Positions 1 to 9,079 are shown, counted from the stretch's first letter. The stretch is 26,490 bases of DNA from Phascolarctobacterium succinatutens CAG:287 (GCF_000434895.1 NZ_FR892775.1:1-26490); one strand, 5' to 3'. A program made the numbers and translations. Notes: generated by a model not told the origin, from the letters alone.

Positions 1-888
1 TAAATCTTGTTCAATTTGCACTTGCAATCTACCATCTAAATCGAACGTATCTAAAAATATCTTTTTCTGTACAATTGATAATGATTTTTCAGAGCTTATC
101 AGTTCTGATTTTAAATGCTTTAGCATAACTTTATCAAAAGCAGCCTGAGCATTAAATGTCGAAATAATAGATATTAATTTTTCTGCAATATCAACATCTT
201 TTCGAGATAAAGTATAAACACCATAGTTGTAACCATAAGTCTCTAAAGTAAATCTTGCAGACTCGGCTATGCTTTCCGCAACATTATCCGTTATTTTATC
301 GCATTTATTTATTATTACAGCAATTTGTGAGCTATAATTTGATATTTCCTGGATAAACTCAAGTGTTGTTTTATCTATACCACCCTTTTCCTGATCAATA
401 ACAACTAAATAAGCAGATCCCACGCCAATATAATTTGCTAAAGCTTTGGCATGAATCTCTATACCAGCATCAAACCCAGGGGTATCGACAATTGTAAAAT
501 CACTAATCTTTTTTAGATTTTCGGAGTTGATTCTATACTCAAGATGATTATAGTCCTTGGGAGAATATTCTTTCTGCTCTTCAATCAATTCTTTATTTCC
601 ATCTTCGTCAAATGCAAATGCTGATTCATTCTCATCATATATCAATTCTGTAGCAATAGCTGTTTGTGGTTCTTGTGCTTCTTTTAAAAAGCCTGGTTTC
701 CCAATCAACATATTAAGCAGAGTACTTTTTCCTGCACTGAAATGCCCTACAATCATAAGTTTTATATCAAAATTATCTCTAATCTCATTTATTTGTTCTA
801 ATGAAGTCTCAGAATTAAATCCTTTATGATGAGAGTATATCTCTCCTAATTTTTCAATTATTCCATCATAAGCTTTTCTGTTTACCAT
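1..888 (-). CDS. Dynamin-like GTPase, N-terminal part (3' end outside window)
   Basis: This open frame of 296 codons runs off the left edge, so only the N-terminal part is seen. The GTPase motifs are in order: G1 GHFSAGKST at residues 48-56, a threonine-containing G2 stretch near 75-80, G3 DTPG at 135-138 and G4 NKCD at 204-207. This matches the bacterial dynamin-like/GTP-binding family, which remodels membranes and is sometimes part of antiphage loci. The residues after about 250 are helical and charged, as expected for the start of a stalk. The start is an ATG at 888-886 preceded by AGGAGGAG about five bases away. A 22-codon leader ORF overlaps the start (ATGGTAA), which suggests translational coupling. 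The family assignment is firm, but its role and any tandem partner lie outside the window. Confidence 0.88.
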   Translation of the reverse strand, partial: MVNRKAYDGIIEKLGEIYSHHKGFNSETSLEQINEIRDNFDIKLMIVGHFSAGKSTLLNMLIGKPGFLKEAQEPQTAIATELIYDENESAFAFDEDGNKELIEEQKEYSPKDYNHLEYRINSENLKKISDFTIVDTPGFDAGIEIHAKALANYIGVGSAYLVVIDQEKGGIDKTTLEFIQEISNYSSQIAVIINKCDKITDNVAESIAESARFTLETYGYNYGVYTLSRKDVDIAEKLISIISTFNAQAAFDKVMLKHLKSELISSEKSLSIVQKKIFLDTFDLDGRLQVQIEQDL

Positions 889-950
889 TTTTCTCCTCCT
901 ATGAAAATCATATTTATATTGCGTTTCAATTGTACTTTCACGATGAACAT
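882..950 (-). CDS. 22-aa leader ORF coupled to the dynamin-like GTPase
   Basis: A 22-codon ORF starts at ATG 950-948 behind AAGAGGAG with a six-base spacer. It ends in TAA at 884-882, overlapping the GTPase start in the arrangement ATGGTAA. The peptide is short and basic-hydrophobic, beginning MFIVKVQLKR. The GTPase Shine-Dalgarno lies inside its last codons and encodes Gly-Gly-Glu. The overlap predicts that ribosomes finishing the leader re-start on the GTPase. Real translation is inferred from the ribosome binding site and the overlap only, and no homologue is recognised. Confidence 0.5.
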   Translation of the reverse strand: MFIVKVQLKRNINMIFIGGEKW

Positions 951-1252
951 AAAACACTCCTCTTAAATGGCACTCTGTTATCAAAAAAGTATTGAGTATA
1001 AAGCTTTTCTCAAGATATGAAAATTGATTTAACACACCTCTGTTTCTGTATAATTCATATAATATTACTTTTATACAAATTCTACAACTTATACTTTTTT
1101 CCTGCTTTAATTAGAGAATTATTTTCACTTATTACTTTTCTATACTAATCCCCATTTAAATTGTATCTTATATACTTTGTCAATTTAGCGTTATGTAGAG
1201 TAATATATTTCATGAATTTTATGTTTTAACATATAAATTATAAAAACTTATG
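951..1252. other. AT-rich non-coding stretch
   Basis: Apart from the candidate promoter at 1155-1183 I see no convincing gene, RNA or repeat here. It is very AT-rich and is probably the untranslated leader and upstream region of the GTPase transcript. Confidence 0.5.
1155..1183 (-). promoter_or_regulatory. Candidate promoter for the leader/GTPase transcript
   Basis: On the minus strand a perfect -35 TTGACA (1183-1178) is followed after 17 bases by TTTAAA (1160-1155), a 4/6 match to the -10 box. It would give a leader of about 200 bases before the 22-codon ORF. The good -35 and exact spacing support it, while the -10 is weak. Confidence 0.4.
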
Positions 1253-1296
1253 AAGAGCTGACTTTCGCCTTGCGCCAAAGTCAGCTCTTATTTTAT
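1253..1296 (-). terminator. Intrinsic terminator after the McrBC-like operon; copy A of a 41-nt direct repeat
   Basis: A perfect 13-bp stem (AAGAGCTGACTTT at 1253-1265 with AAAGTCAGCTCTT at 1277-1289) encloses an 11-nt loop. It is flanked by A/T-rich sequence on both sides, so it could act in either direction. It lies downstream of the DUF2357 nuclease gene. Bases 1254-1294 recur at 6319-6359 with a single mismatch in the loop (G1272 versus A6337). Confidence 0.8.
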
Positions 1297-1358
1297 ACGT
1301 AAAGCAATTCTATATACGCCAGCATAATAAATCATCAATGCAAGCCGCCGGGCACTTT

Positions 1359-3152
1359 TTACATAGAAGCTCTCCCAACCGCTTCTATCTCCGGATAAAT
1401 ATAGTCTTCCAGAACACCTTGCAAATGTCTGGAAATAAATTTCTGATACCCGGGAACAAAAGAGAGTATTTTGATAAAGAGATTTTCATCAGTCTCCTCT
1501 TCATCAACATTGAATCGGTCCGGATACAAAGCCCATACAGAAACAACTGGCCTCATACGTAAGCTGCTCATTTCATTTCTATTGGAAATATTTTTTGAAC
1601 GAGTATCATTAACATAGCTCATCAGCTGATGACGACAATTTTCCCTGTAATTATTCCAAAAAGCATATTTAGAGCGATATTTAAAGTCAACTATCAGCGA
1701 ACCCATATAAAGCTTCCTGTCTTCAAGATTATAAAAATAGTCAATCTTACAATCTGGTGTAACATGCTTGCCAACCGTATATACAGGATCAGACTCTATG
1801 CCAGATTTATCCTCAGCAGCTAAAAGCGTCGGTTCATAGGTAACTTTTATCTCCAGGCTATCCCTTTTCAGCATAAATGAATTGCCTGAAGCAAGACCTG
1901 ATATTTTCAACTCATAGCCTATTCTATCTACATTTAAGCCCTCAACAAGCTCAAAGCCAAGATTCTGTAACGCTTCTACAAGCTTTATAACACCCCATAG
2001 CTCATAAAGCTTGGCAGAATTATGCCAGATAAATGATAGCCTGTTATCCATGTCATATTTTATAGTCAATCCTTCAAGCTCTTTGCTTACCCTACTCAAT
2101 ATAGCATATCGTGGGTCAAGCATACTTTGGCTGGGAACTCGCTGGATAATATTAGCATTAACCTCTTTGAACCACAGAGCTTCCTTGAGCTTATTGATAA
2201 TGCTGATGATTTTTCTTGCTTTTGAATAATACAGCTCTAAAAAATTAAGACTTCTGCAATTACGATTATATTCATAGGTATTTTTATCTTTACCATAGAA
2301 ATCATTCGCAACTTTTGCTTCTAAAAAAATCTTTTTTTCATTAATTTCCTTAATAAACAACCGCATAACCTTGTCTAAAGAAAGCACCATACGCTTCACA
2401 TACGCGTTTTCAGTAAGCTGGTAATCCGTATATCTCAGCGGTATATAACCCCTGTCAATATTAATCTTCATCGAATTCAGCTTATTGCACTGAAAATCTA
2501 TTGAATGCTGCTCAGCTTTACTTGAAAGCACATATTTTTTTGATATTTTACTGTGAGGGTTAAGCCGCAAATCATCTAAAGCTGCTATTACTTTATGAAA
2601 ATATTGGTCGATAACATTCATTTTCAGCAGTAAGACGCCAAACTCTTCACTTTCATAAAAGCTATTGGCAACACTTACCTTCTGAACAGCCAGTTGAAAT
2701 GCCATCAGCTTAATGCTTTCAAAAACATCTGTTGCCATAATCTGCCAAGCCCGGTCATCAAGCCTGGCTGGCAAAACCTCAAAGCTGGTAAAATAGTTTT
2801 TACTTGCAGTCTTTACTTTGATTATGTACAGACCAGGAGGTAGCGGTGAGCTTTCATACGAGAACACCTTTACCTTACCCTCAGACGGCTGAAGATATGT
2901 GCCATCATCATGTCTAGTTTCTGGTATATCTATACCATCAAAGCCATCCATTTCAAGGATACAGTCAATATTAGAGCGAAACTTAAGAAAAACATTGGAG
3001 TTCTCACGTATTTTGATTTCTGCTTCCACTAAGCCATTATTGATATCTTCTATATCATCACAAAACGCGAAACCCTGAGCCGGATAATCCCATTCCCCAA
3101 CCTCGTTGATTACCGCCAGCTTAAATGGCAAATTATTATACTGAATAACCAT
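1359..3152 (-). CDS. DUF2357 / PD-(D/E)XK nuclease, McrC-like subunit of a type IV restriction-like system
   Basis: The 597-residue protein has a beta-rich N-terminal region (about 1-130), a helical middle and a C-terminal nuclease fold. LYELWG near 382-387 is typical of the DUF2357/DUF524 nuclease families. A PD-(D/E)XK core is visible as TPDCKIDYF (465-473, P466-D467) followed by LIVDFKYR (486-493, D489 and K491). In McrBC-type systems this subunit cuts nucleic acid when driven by the partner NTPase. The start ATG lies inside the end of the McrB-like gene with a 17-base overlap and only a weak ribosome binding site, so translation is probably coupled. It is the last gene of a three-gene operon. 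The nuclease class is confident; the substrate (modified DNA or RNA) is unknown. Confidence 0.82.
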   Translation of the reverse strand: MVIQYNNLPFKLAVINEVGEWDYPAQGFAFCDDIEDINNGLVEAEIKIRENSNVFLKFRSNIDCILEMDGFDGIDIPETRHDDGTYLQPSEGKVKVFSYESSPLPPGLYIIKVKTASKNYFTSFEVLPARLDDRAWQIMATDVFESIKLMAFQLAVQKVSVANSFYESEEFGVLLLKMNVIDQYFHKVIAALDDLRLNPHSKISKKYVLSSKAEQHSIDFQCNKLNSMKINIDRGYIPLRYTDYQLTENAYVKRMVLSLDKVMRLFIKEINEKKIFLEAKVANDFYGKDKNTYEYNRNCRSLNFLELYYSKARKIISIINKLKEALWFKEVNANIIQRVPSQSMLDPRYAILSRVSKELEGLTIKYDMDNRLSFIWHNSAKLYELWGVIKLVEALQNLGFELVEGLNVDRIGYELKISGLASGNSFMLKRDSLEIKVTYEPTLLAAEDKSGIESDPVYTVGKHVTPDCKIDYFYNLEDRKLYMGSLIVDFKYRSKYAFWNNYRENCRHQLMSYVNDTRSKNISNRNEMSSLRMRPVVSVWALYPDRFNVDEEETDENLFIKILSFVPGYQKFISRHLQGVLEDYIYPEIEAVGRASM

Positions 3153-5028
3153 ACAGCATCAACTCTTTCGCTTTGTTCTTCAGCTCAAGCTTAACATTAG
3201 TAAACTCTGAAACATCCTTATATTTTCCCAGTAAAGCCATAATATCGCTTTCTACAAGCTTATCATTGCCATCTATTTTGCCAATAAGCATGCTTAACTG
3301 TTCTTCAGAACCTCTCAGCTTTGTAATAATCCTCTGCACAATCAGCCTGTCAAAAGCATTCCCCCTGCTAAAAGCTACACCCTCAGGTATTTTATTAATA
3401 TAGCTGTTAATCTGCTTGATTATTCTATAGCCAATACCAAGCTTCGGATTTCTCTCTCTAATCATATTGTGCAAATCCGTAAGACATTGTAGTTCCCTGT
3501 CACTTAAGCAGCATTCTTCCAGTACATCCTTCAGCTCTGTAAAAGGTCGCATGCCAAGCTTAATAACATTGGCACGATCAAGCACCTTATCTGAAAAATT
3601 AAATGTTGATTCATCAATATTCACCGTTCCAGCGAACAAAACATTATCTCCCAAGCTGATTGTTGCAGGAAATTCATTAGAATTATCTAGTACACCAGCC
3701 AAAGACCTGTTATACACTACTAATTGTCTTTCTGTTTCCGGATCCTCAAGAATAGACAGGAAGGAAGAGAAATAATGCTCAACTCGCGCCAGGTTCATTT
3801 CATCAAAGCAGATAACATACTGTTTATCTCTGTTCTCGGCGGCCCTCTTCAAAAATGTTACCAGTTCTGTAGCAGCTTCACGATACTTATTGCCTTTATA
3901 ATCTACATAACCCAAAAGATCTGAATCATCTGTCCAGGCAGGACTTACAGAAATAAATTTAATGCCATCATACTTATCTAACCCCAAGGCTTTGGCATAA
4001 ACCTTGATAAGCCTGGATTTACCAGTACCGCTCATACCTGCCAACACAACCAGATTAGAGGAATGTGCAGAAACATAGAAATTAATCAAATCCTCATCAC
4101 TATATACAAGATGCATTTCCTTAGCAGCAGCCTTCATTTTTTTCAGAATACTGCCTTCCTCTTTCACTAATGCCTCTTCTTTATGGGCAACAGCTTCTTG
4201 CTGAAGGTTTGCTGAAGGCTTATCTGCTTCTTGCTCAGAAGCAATGTTCTGCTTAACAACTTGCTCATCTTTGGGCTCAGAAACAAGATATTCTTCTGCA
4301 TCAATATAGTCATTGCGATGACGTTCTACATAATGATCATAAAGCACTGCCGGTATAAAAATAATATTGTCATCTACGTCATATATAATGTTATTGCTAT
4401 CTTCTATATCAAGCTTTATTCTGTGATATTCAGGCTGTTCAATCAAAAGCTTAGACGCGCCATCCCTAATAGCCATACTAATAATATTAAAATAGAGATA
4501 CAAATCGTACGAATCTCCATCTGAAGCCATAATCTTGGCAAATACACATTCCGGTCTGTCATCTGTTTCATCTGAAATACAAGGCTCTACTAATAAGGCC
4601 TTTGCATTTTTAAGGCAAGAATGAAACTCTTCTACAGATAACCCAAGCTTCGGCAAATCAAAGCAGGGGACAGCAACATATCTTTCATCTAATACATCAG
4701 GACTGCATCCTTTGGGGAGCAATCGCTGCTCATAGGCATAGTATTCTATTTTACTTTGCATCGGTCTGAAGACAAAAAGACGTCTTTCCAGAATCGAAGC
4801 AACTCTTTCTTCATCAATGCTATTCAGCTCAGCATCAAGTCTTGAGCACAGACATAATACTTTGTCTATGGGAGGATAATTCGACGGAAAATCAGACAGA
4901 GGCTTTAAGCATAAAATGTTGTTATCATTAACATCTCTAAAAACATTAGTATAGTGCTCCGGTACACCTAAATCATACATCTCTGCCTCAGTCATTAACC
5001 TGCCAAGCACACGTATATTCTCACTCAT
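3136..5028 (-). CDS. McrB-like AAA+ NTPase with an N-terminal specificity region
   Basis: This 630-residue protein carries an AAA+ (AAA_5/McrB-type) motor in its C-terminal half. Walker A is GMSGTGKS at 331-338, Walker B is VICFDEMNLAR at 405-415, a McrB-like signature FAGTVNIDES is at 465-474 and an arginine-finger region DRANVI is at 484-489. E. coli McrB has an Asn-Thr-Ala-Asp signature and uses GTP. Here the equivalent is Asn-Ile-Asp-Glu, so GTP versus ATP use cannot be assumed. Residues 1-245 match no domain I know and may recognise the target. A charged linker (about 250-290) joins the halves. The start overlaps the stop of the coiled-coil gene by four bases (ATGA) and has GAGGTG upstream. 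It presumably forms rings that power the DUF2357 nuclease. Confidence 0.85.
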   Translation of the reverse strand: MSENIRVLGRLMTEAEMYDLGVPEHYTNVFRDVNDNNILCLKPLSDFPSNYPPIDKVLCLCSRLDAELNSIDEERVASILERRLFVFRPMQSKIEYYAYEQRLLPKGCSPDVLDERYVAVPCFDLPKLGLSVEEFHSCLKNAKALLVEPCISDETDDRPECVFAKIMASDGDSYDLYLYFNIISMAIRDGASKLLIEQPEYHRIKLDIEDSNNIIYDVDDNIIFIPAVLYDHYVERHRNDYIDAEEYLVSEPKDEQVVKQNIASEQEADKPSANLQQEAVAHKEEALVKEEGSILKKMKAAAKEMHLVYSDEDLINFYVSAHSSNLVVLAGMSGTGKSRLIKVYAKALGLDKYDGIKFISVSPAWTDDSDLLGYVDYKGNKYREAATELVTFLKRAAENRDKQYVICFDEMNLARVEHYFSSFLSILEDPETERQLVVYNRSLAGVLDNSNEFPATISLGDNVLFAGTVNIDESTFNFSDKVLDRANVIKLGMRPFTELKDVLEECCLSDRELQCLTDLHNMIRERNPKLGIGYRIIKQINSYINKIPEGVAFSRGNAFDRLIVQRIITKLRGSEEQLSMLIGKIDGNDKLVESDIMALLGKYKDVSEFTNVKLELKNKAKELMLYGYSV

Positions 5029-6176
5029 CTCAGCACCTCTAATCCTAACTCCTGAATCTCTGTCAATTTCATTTCACTTACAAGACATTGATGACCATAC
5101 TCTCTAGCCTTAGCTTTGATAAAATTAATTCTAAGCCCATCCAACATATCCTTCTGCACCCATACTTCAGTAAAATCAGTATTCTCAATATCTCCTGTCA
5201 ACAATTTACTTATTGTTGCTACCTCATAAGGATATGGAAAATACTTATCATTTATAGGCTGCATATCTAGCATGATTACATAAGTTCTCTTGAAAATCTT
5301 CTCAAAATAACGAGATTTTTTCTCTATTTCTTTTTTGTAATCGTCATATTCTGCACTAATCTTTTTATAATAAGAGGTAACAGTATCAAGCTTAGCATTA
5401 ATCTCACCAATATCCTTAGAATGCTTTGCTTCCATCTCTCCGACTTTAGCTTTATGCTTTTTATCTGCATCCTCTTTAAGCTTTTTCTTAAGAGTGTTCT
5501 CCTGCTTAGCAAGCTCCTTGTTCAGCTTCCTATTTTTCTGCTCAAGCTCCTCAATTTTATCATTCTGCTGGTCAATCGTTTGCTGTAATTTTTCTATCTC
5601 TTCATTGGTGATATTTTCAGAGGCTTCACCAGCTTCAACCACTAATGAAGGAATAAGCTCATCCTCTATGATTAATTTTCTTACAATATTTACGTTATAA
5701 TCAGCATGTAAATCAAGCAGTAGCGTAGCTCTATATAAAGGCAGGGATTCTGTCTTTACTTTTTCATATTCATCTAAAGTATTTGCATTACTATGGCCAC
5801 ACCTCTTTTTAATTTCAGCTAATATCTTATTGCGTGCATAGCGAAGATTTTTAGAAACTGCATTTTCTAAGCTTGAGAAACCCTGAATCGTATTTAAATC
5901 CATAATTTGACCTACCATAAGCAGCTCTTTAGGGCCAAACACTTCAAAATATTTGGTGAATAAATCAACATTACTAATTTCATTTTGCTCTTCCACTCCA
6001 TTTTTCTCCGGCAAAGCCTCTGAATTATTGGCAGAAGCGTCTATAGCTTCATTGACATTTATTAGGTCTACAGCTTTCCCTATATCTGTATTGTCAGCAT
6101 TTGTATTATTTTTGACTTCTTGGGAATCTTGCGTATCATTCTGTAAAGATGTTGGTGTCGTATTATCTAAATTCAC
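5025..6176 (-). CDS. Coiled-coil protein, first gene of the McrBC-like operon
   Basis: The 383-residue protein has a polar, Asn/Glu-rich N-terminus (1-65) and a small helical segment (70-180). A long coiled coil of Glu/Lys/Gln heptads covers about 190-292, and a compact C-terminal region covers 293-383. No catalytic motif is visible. The start is GTG at 6176-6174 behind GGAAGGAGA (6194-6186) at good spacing, and no ATG fits better. It overlaps the McrB-like gene by four bases, so the three genes are one translationally coupled unit. Coiled-coil partners are known in the CoCoNuT class of type IV restriction systems; a recruiting or sensing role here is inference from gene order only. Confidence 0.7.
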   Translation of the reverse strand: MNLDNTTPTSLQNDTQDSQEVKNNTNADNTDIGKAVDLINVNEAIDASANNSEALPEKNGVEEQNEISNVDLFTKYFEVFGPKELLMVGQIMDLNTIQGFSSLENAVSKNLRYARNKILAEIKKRCGHSNANTLDEYEKVKTESLPLYRATLLLDLHADYNVNIVRKLIIEDELIPSLVVEAGEASENITNEEIEKLQQTIDQQNDKIEELEQKNRKLNKELAKQENTLKKKLKEDADKKHKAKVGEMEAKHSKDIGEINAKLDTVTSYYKKISAEYDDYKKEIEKKSRYFEKIFKRTYVIMLDMQPINDKYFPYPYEVATISKLLTGDIENTDFTEVWVQKDMLDGLRINFIKAKAREYGHQCLVSEMKLTEIQELGLEVLR

Positions 6177-6318
6177 TTTTAATACTCTCCTTCCAAATTT
6201 TCATAAAAATTTTGTCATACTTAAAATCATTCGCTAGATGATTTTATTTTCCTGCCTTATCGAGAAAAATTTATACGCTATGGGCATTAAATAATCTATC
6301 CTTCTAGCGCACACAAAC

Positions 6319-6360
6319 AGAGCTGACTTTCGCCTTACGCCAAAGTCAGCTCTTATTTTT
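6319..6360 (-). terminator. Intrinsic terminator of the uvrA-like gene; copy B of the 41-nt direct repeat
   Basis: The stem AGAGCTGACTTT (6319-6330) pairs with AAAGTCAGCTCT (6342-6353) around an 11-nt loop and is followed by A/T-rich tracts. It lies 28 bases downstream of the uvrA-like stop and about 140 bases upstream of the McrBC-like operon. It is a near-identical copy of the hairpin at 1254-1294. Confidence 0.8.
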
Positions 6361-6387
6361 ACTATTTTTCTGTCATTCCAATCTCCC

Positions 6388-8871
6388 TCACAAAAATTTG
6401 CCGGTAATGCTGTTTGCGTTTGCCTTAATCTCCGCCGGCGTTCCGCAAGCCACAATGCGTCCGCCTGCATCACCGCCACCAGGTCCCATGTCAATAATAT
6501 AGTCAGCGTTACGGATAACGTCCAGATCATGCTCTATGACGATAACCGTTGCTCCATTATCCAAAAGTGCCTGAAAAACCTCCAGCAGCACCTGCACATC
6601 AAGCGGATGCAGACCAATCGAAGGCTCATCAAAAACAAAGACAGAATCATGCTGCGTCCTGCCTATTTCACTGGCCAGCTTTAAGCGCTGCGCTTCACCG
6701 CCCGATAAGCCGGGAGTTTCCTCGCCCAGCGTTAAATAACCAAGGCCCAGCTGACGCAGGACCTTCAGCTTTTGGCTGATGCCTTTCATATTTTTGCAGA
6801 AGCCAAGAGCAGTGTTTACGTCCATAGCCATCAGCTCCGGCAACGAAGCACTCTCCCCCGCCTCGTTCGTCAGCCTGATATCGTAGGCCGCCTTCGCGTA
6901 CCGCGAACCGCGGCAGTCCGGGCAGGGTATATCCACGTCAGGCAAAAACTGTACGTCCAGACTGACAACGCCTGTTCCGTCGCAGCCGGGGCAGCGAAGC
7001 GAGCCTGTATTGTACGAAAAAGCACCGGCCTTATATTCATGCGCTTTAGCTTCGGGCAATTTGGCGTAGAGCTTACGCAAATCATCGTGAATGCCTGCAT
7101 AGGTAGCCACAGTAGAACGAACATTAATTCCGATAGGCGTAGCATCAATGAGCTTAACGTGCTCAATCCCCTCAGCGTTAACGGCACGGATATGCTCAGG
7201 CAGCACCTTGCCGTCAATCGTCGCAGCCAGCGCAGGCACAAGGCTTTCCAAAACCATAGTAGTTTTGCCTGAACCCGATACGCCGGTGACAACTGTCAAG
7301 CGTCCCTTGGGAATATCTATCTCTAATGGCTTAACGGTATGTATCGAAGCTGTAGCAAGATGAATGGTGCCGTCAGCAAACAGCTCCTGCTTCTGAGCGC
7401 AGCTTTTCCGCTTTGCCGCTGCCGTTCCGGCAAGGAACGGGCCGATTTGCGAAGCAGGATTTGCTTCTATCTCCGCTATCGTTCCCTGCGCAATTACATG
7501 GCCGCCGCCGGCACCTGCCTGCGGTCCCATTTCCACAAGCCAGTCTGCCTCCTGCAAAATCTGCGTATCATGGTCCACAAGGATTACAGAGTTGCCGTCT
7601 GCCACCAGGTCATGCATTACGCCGGTCAGTCCCACGATATTGGAAGGATGCAGACCGATTGACGGCTCATCCAGCACATAAAGAACTCCGGTAGTACGAT
7701 TGCGGACAGCACGCGCCAGCTGCATCCGCTGCCTCTCCCCGGTAGAAAGTGTAGCAGCGGAGCGGTCAAGCGTAAGATAACCGAGCCCCAAATCCATAAG
7801 ACGCTTCGCTGTGCCGGTAAAAGCTTCACAGATGCGTTCCGCCATCGGGCGCATTGCCTCCGGCAGGCTTTTGGGAACACGCTGCACCCATGTCACAAGC
7901 TGTGCCAACGTCATGCTGCAGGCCTCAGCCAGCGAAATGCCCAGCAGCTTCGGCGCACGCGCTGCTGCAGACAGACGCGTACCGTTGCAGTCGGGGCAGA
8001 TATCCTCCTTCAAAAACTTTTCTACGCGCTTCATGCCCTTTTCATCTTTTACCTTAGACAACGCATTTTCGACTGTATAAACAGCGTTGAAGTAGGTAAA
8101 ATCAAGCTCGGCAAAATCGTTGGAATTGCTTTTCTTGGGATGGTAGAGAATATGCTTTTTCTCTGCAGGTCCGTGATAAACGATATCCTTCTCCCGCTCC
8201 GTCAGCTCGCGAAACGGCACATCTATGCGCACGCCCATCTCCTTGCAGACATCAGTCATCAGCGACCACATGAGGCTGTTCCAAGGTGCAACAGCGCCCT
8301 GCTCTATGGTAAGCGATTCATCCGGCACCAGCGTGTTTAAATCTACCGTAAGGACGCTGCCGGTACCGCCGCAGGTTTTGCAGGCTCCCTGCGAATTGAA
8401 GGCCAGCTCCTCGGCAGACGGCGCATAAAACTGTTCGCCACACTCCGGGCAGGTCAGCTTCTTGCCTGCAGCAACCAAAAGCGTCGGCTCCAGATAATGT
8501 CCGTTGGGACAGCAGTGGCACGCAAGACGCGAATACATGAGGCGCAAGCTGCTCAGCAGCTCCGTGCCTGTGCCAAAGGTGCTGCGGATTCCCGGCACTC
8601 CCGGACGTTGGTGCAGCGCCAAGGCAGCAGGAACATACAGCACTTCATCTACGGAAGCACGGGAGGCCTGCGTCATTCTACGGCGTGTATAGGTAGAAAG
8701 TGCCTCCAGATAGCGGCGTGAACCTTCGGCGTACAGCACGCCAAGCGCCAGGGATGATTTGCCGGATCCGGATACACCCGCAATGCCGACAATTTTCCCC
8801 AAGGGAATATCTATATCAATATTTTTCAGATTGTGGACCTTCGCTCCACGAATAAGCATTTTATCAATCAT
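6388..8871 (-). CDS. UvrA-like ABC ATPase lacking the UvrB-binding domain (UvrA2 type)
   Basis: At 827 residues it is about 110 shorter than canonical UvrA (about 940). Both ABC modules are intact. The first has Walker A GVSGSGKS 32-39, signature LSTGERQRMQLA 375-386 and Walker B VLDEPSIGLHP 399-409. The second has Walker A GVSGSGKT 530-537, signature LSGGEAQRLKLA 722-733 and Walker B FVFDEPSIGLHP 745-756. Zinc-binding CxxC pairs are at 141/144, 164/167, 292/295, 627/630 and 650/653. Only about 20 residues separate LRLMYSRLACHC (109-120) from CPEC (141), where UvrA normally holds its UvrB-binding domain. Class II/III UvrA paralogues of this kind are linked to tolerance of DNA-binding drugs rather than standard excision repair. 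The start ATG has AGGAG seven bases upstream. Confidence 0.9.
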   Translation of the reverse strand: MIDKMLIRGAKVHNLKNIDIDIPLGKIVGIAGVSGSGKSSLALGVLYAEGSRRYLEALSTYTRRRMTQASRASVDEVLYVPAALALHQRPGVPGIRSTFGTGTELLSSLRLMYSRLACHCCPNGHYLEPTLLVAAGKKLTCPECGEQFYAPSAEELAFNSQGACKTCGGTGSVLTVDLNTLVPDESLTIEQGAVAPWNSLMWSLMTDVCKEMGVRIDVPFRELTEREKDIVYHGPAEKKHILYHPKKSNSNDFAELDFTYFNAVYTVENALSKVKDEKGMKRVEKFLKEDICPDCNGTRLSAAARAPKLLGISLAEACSMTLAQLVTWVQRVPKSLPEAMRPMAERICEAFTGTAKRLMDLGLGYLTLDRSAATLSTGERQRMQLARAVRNRTTGVLYVLDEPSIGLHPSNIVGLTGVMHDLVADGNSVILVDHDTQILQEADWLVEMGPQAGAGGGHVIAQGTIAEIEANPASQIGPFLAGTAAAKRKSCAQKQELFADGTIHLATASIHTVKPLEIDIPKGRLTVVTGVSGSGKTTMVLESLVPALAATIDGKVLPEHIRAVNAEGIEHVKLIDATPIGINVRSTVATYAGIHDDLRKLYAKLPEAKAHEYKAGAFSYNTGSLRCPGCDGTGVVSLDVQFLPDVDIPCPDCRGSRYAKAAYDIRLTNEAGESASLPELMAMDVNTALGFCKNMKGISQKLKVLRQLGLGYLTLGEETPGLSGGEAQRLKLASEIGRTQHDSVFVFDEPSIGLHPLDVQVLLEVFQALLDNGATVIVIEHDLDVIRNADYIIDMGPGGGDAGGRIVACGTPAEIKANANSITGKFL

Positions 8872-8998
8872 TTTTCTGCTCCTGTATAAATTGAATCGCT
8901 TTTAAATATGCATGATATGTTTAATTTAGTCTAACACTATAACAATGCAAGTGCAACTCATGTCGGATTTATTTTTTCTTAAATTTAAAGCACCGCAA

Positions 8999-9050
8999 AA
9001 AGGCATAATAAGCTTCATTATCGCAGCTTATTATGCCTTTGCTTATTTTT
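8999..9050 (-). terminator. Terminator after the kinase-phosphatase-ligase gene
   Basis: A perfect 16-bp stem (AAAGGCATAATAAGCT at 8999-9014 with its complement at 9025-9040) and a 10-nt loop lie about 40 bases beyond the stop. Read on the minus strand it is followed by five T's, and on the plus strand by a T-rich stretch. It closes the RNA-repair operon. Confidence 0.85.
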
Positions 9051-9079
9051 TCTTTATGCGACAGCTTAAATGCTTCTGT

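Noticed and set aside
6234..6530. Minus-strand 98-codon frame over the end of the uvrA-like gene
   Set aside because: It is an alternative-frame shadow that runs through the terminator hairpin.
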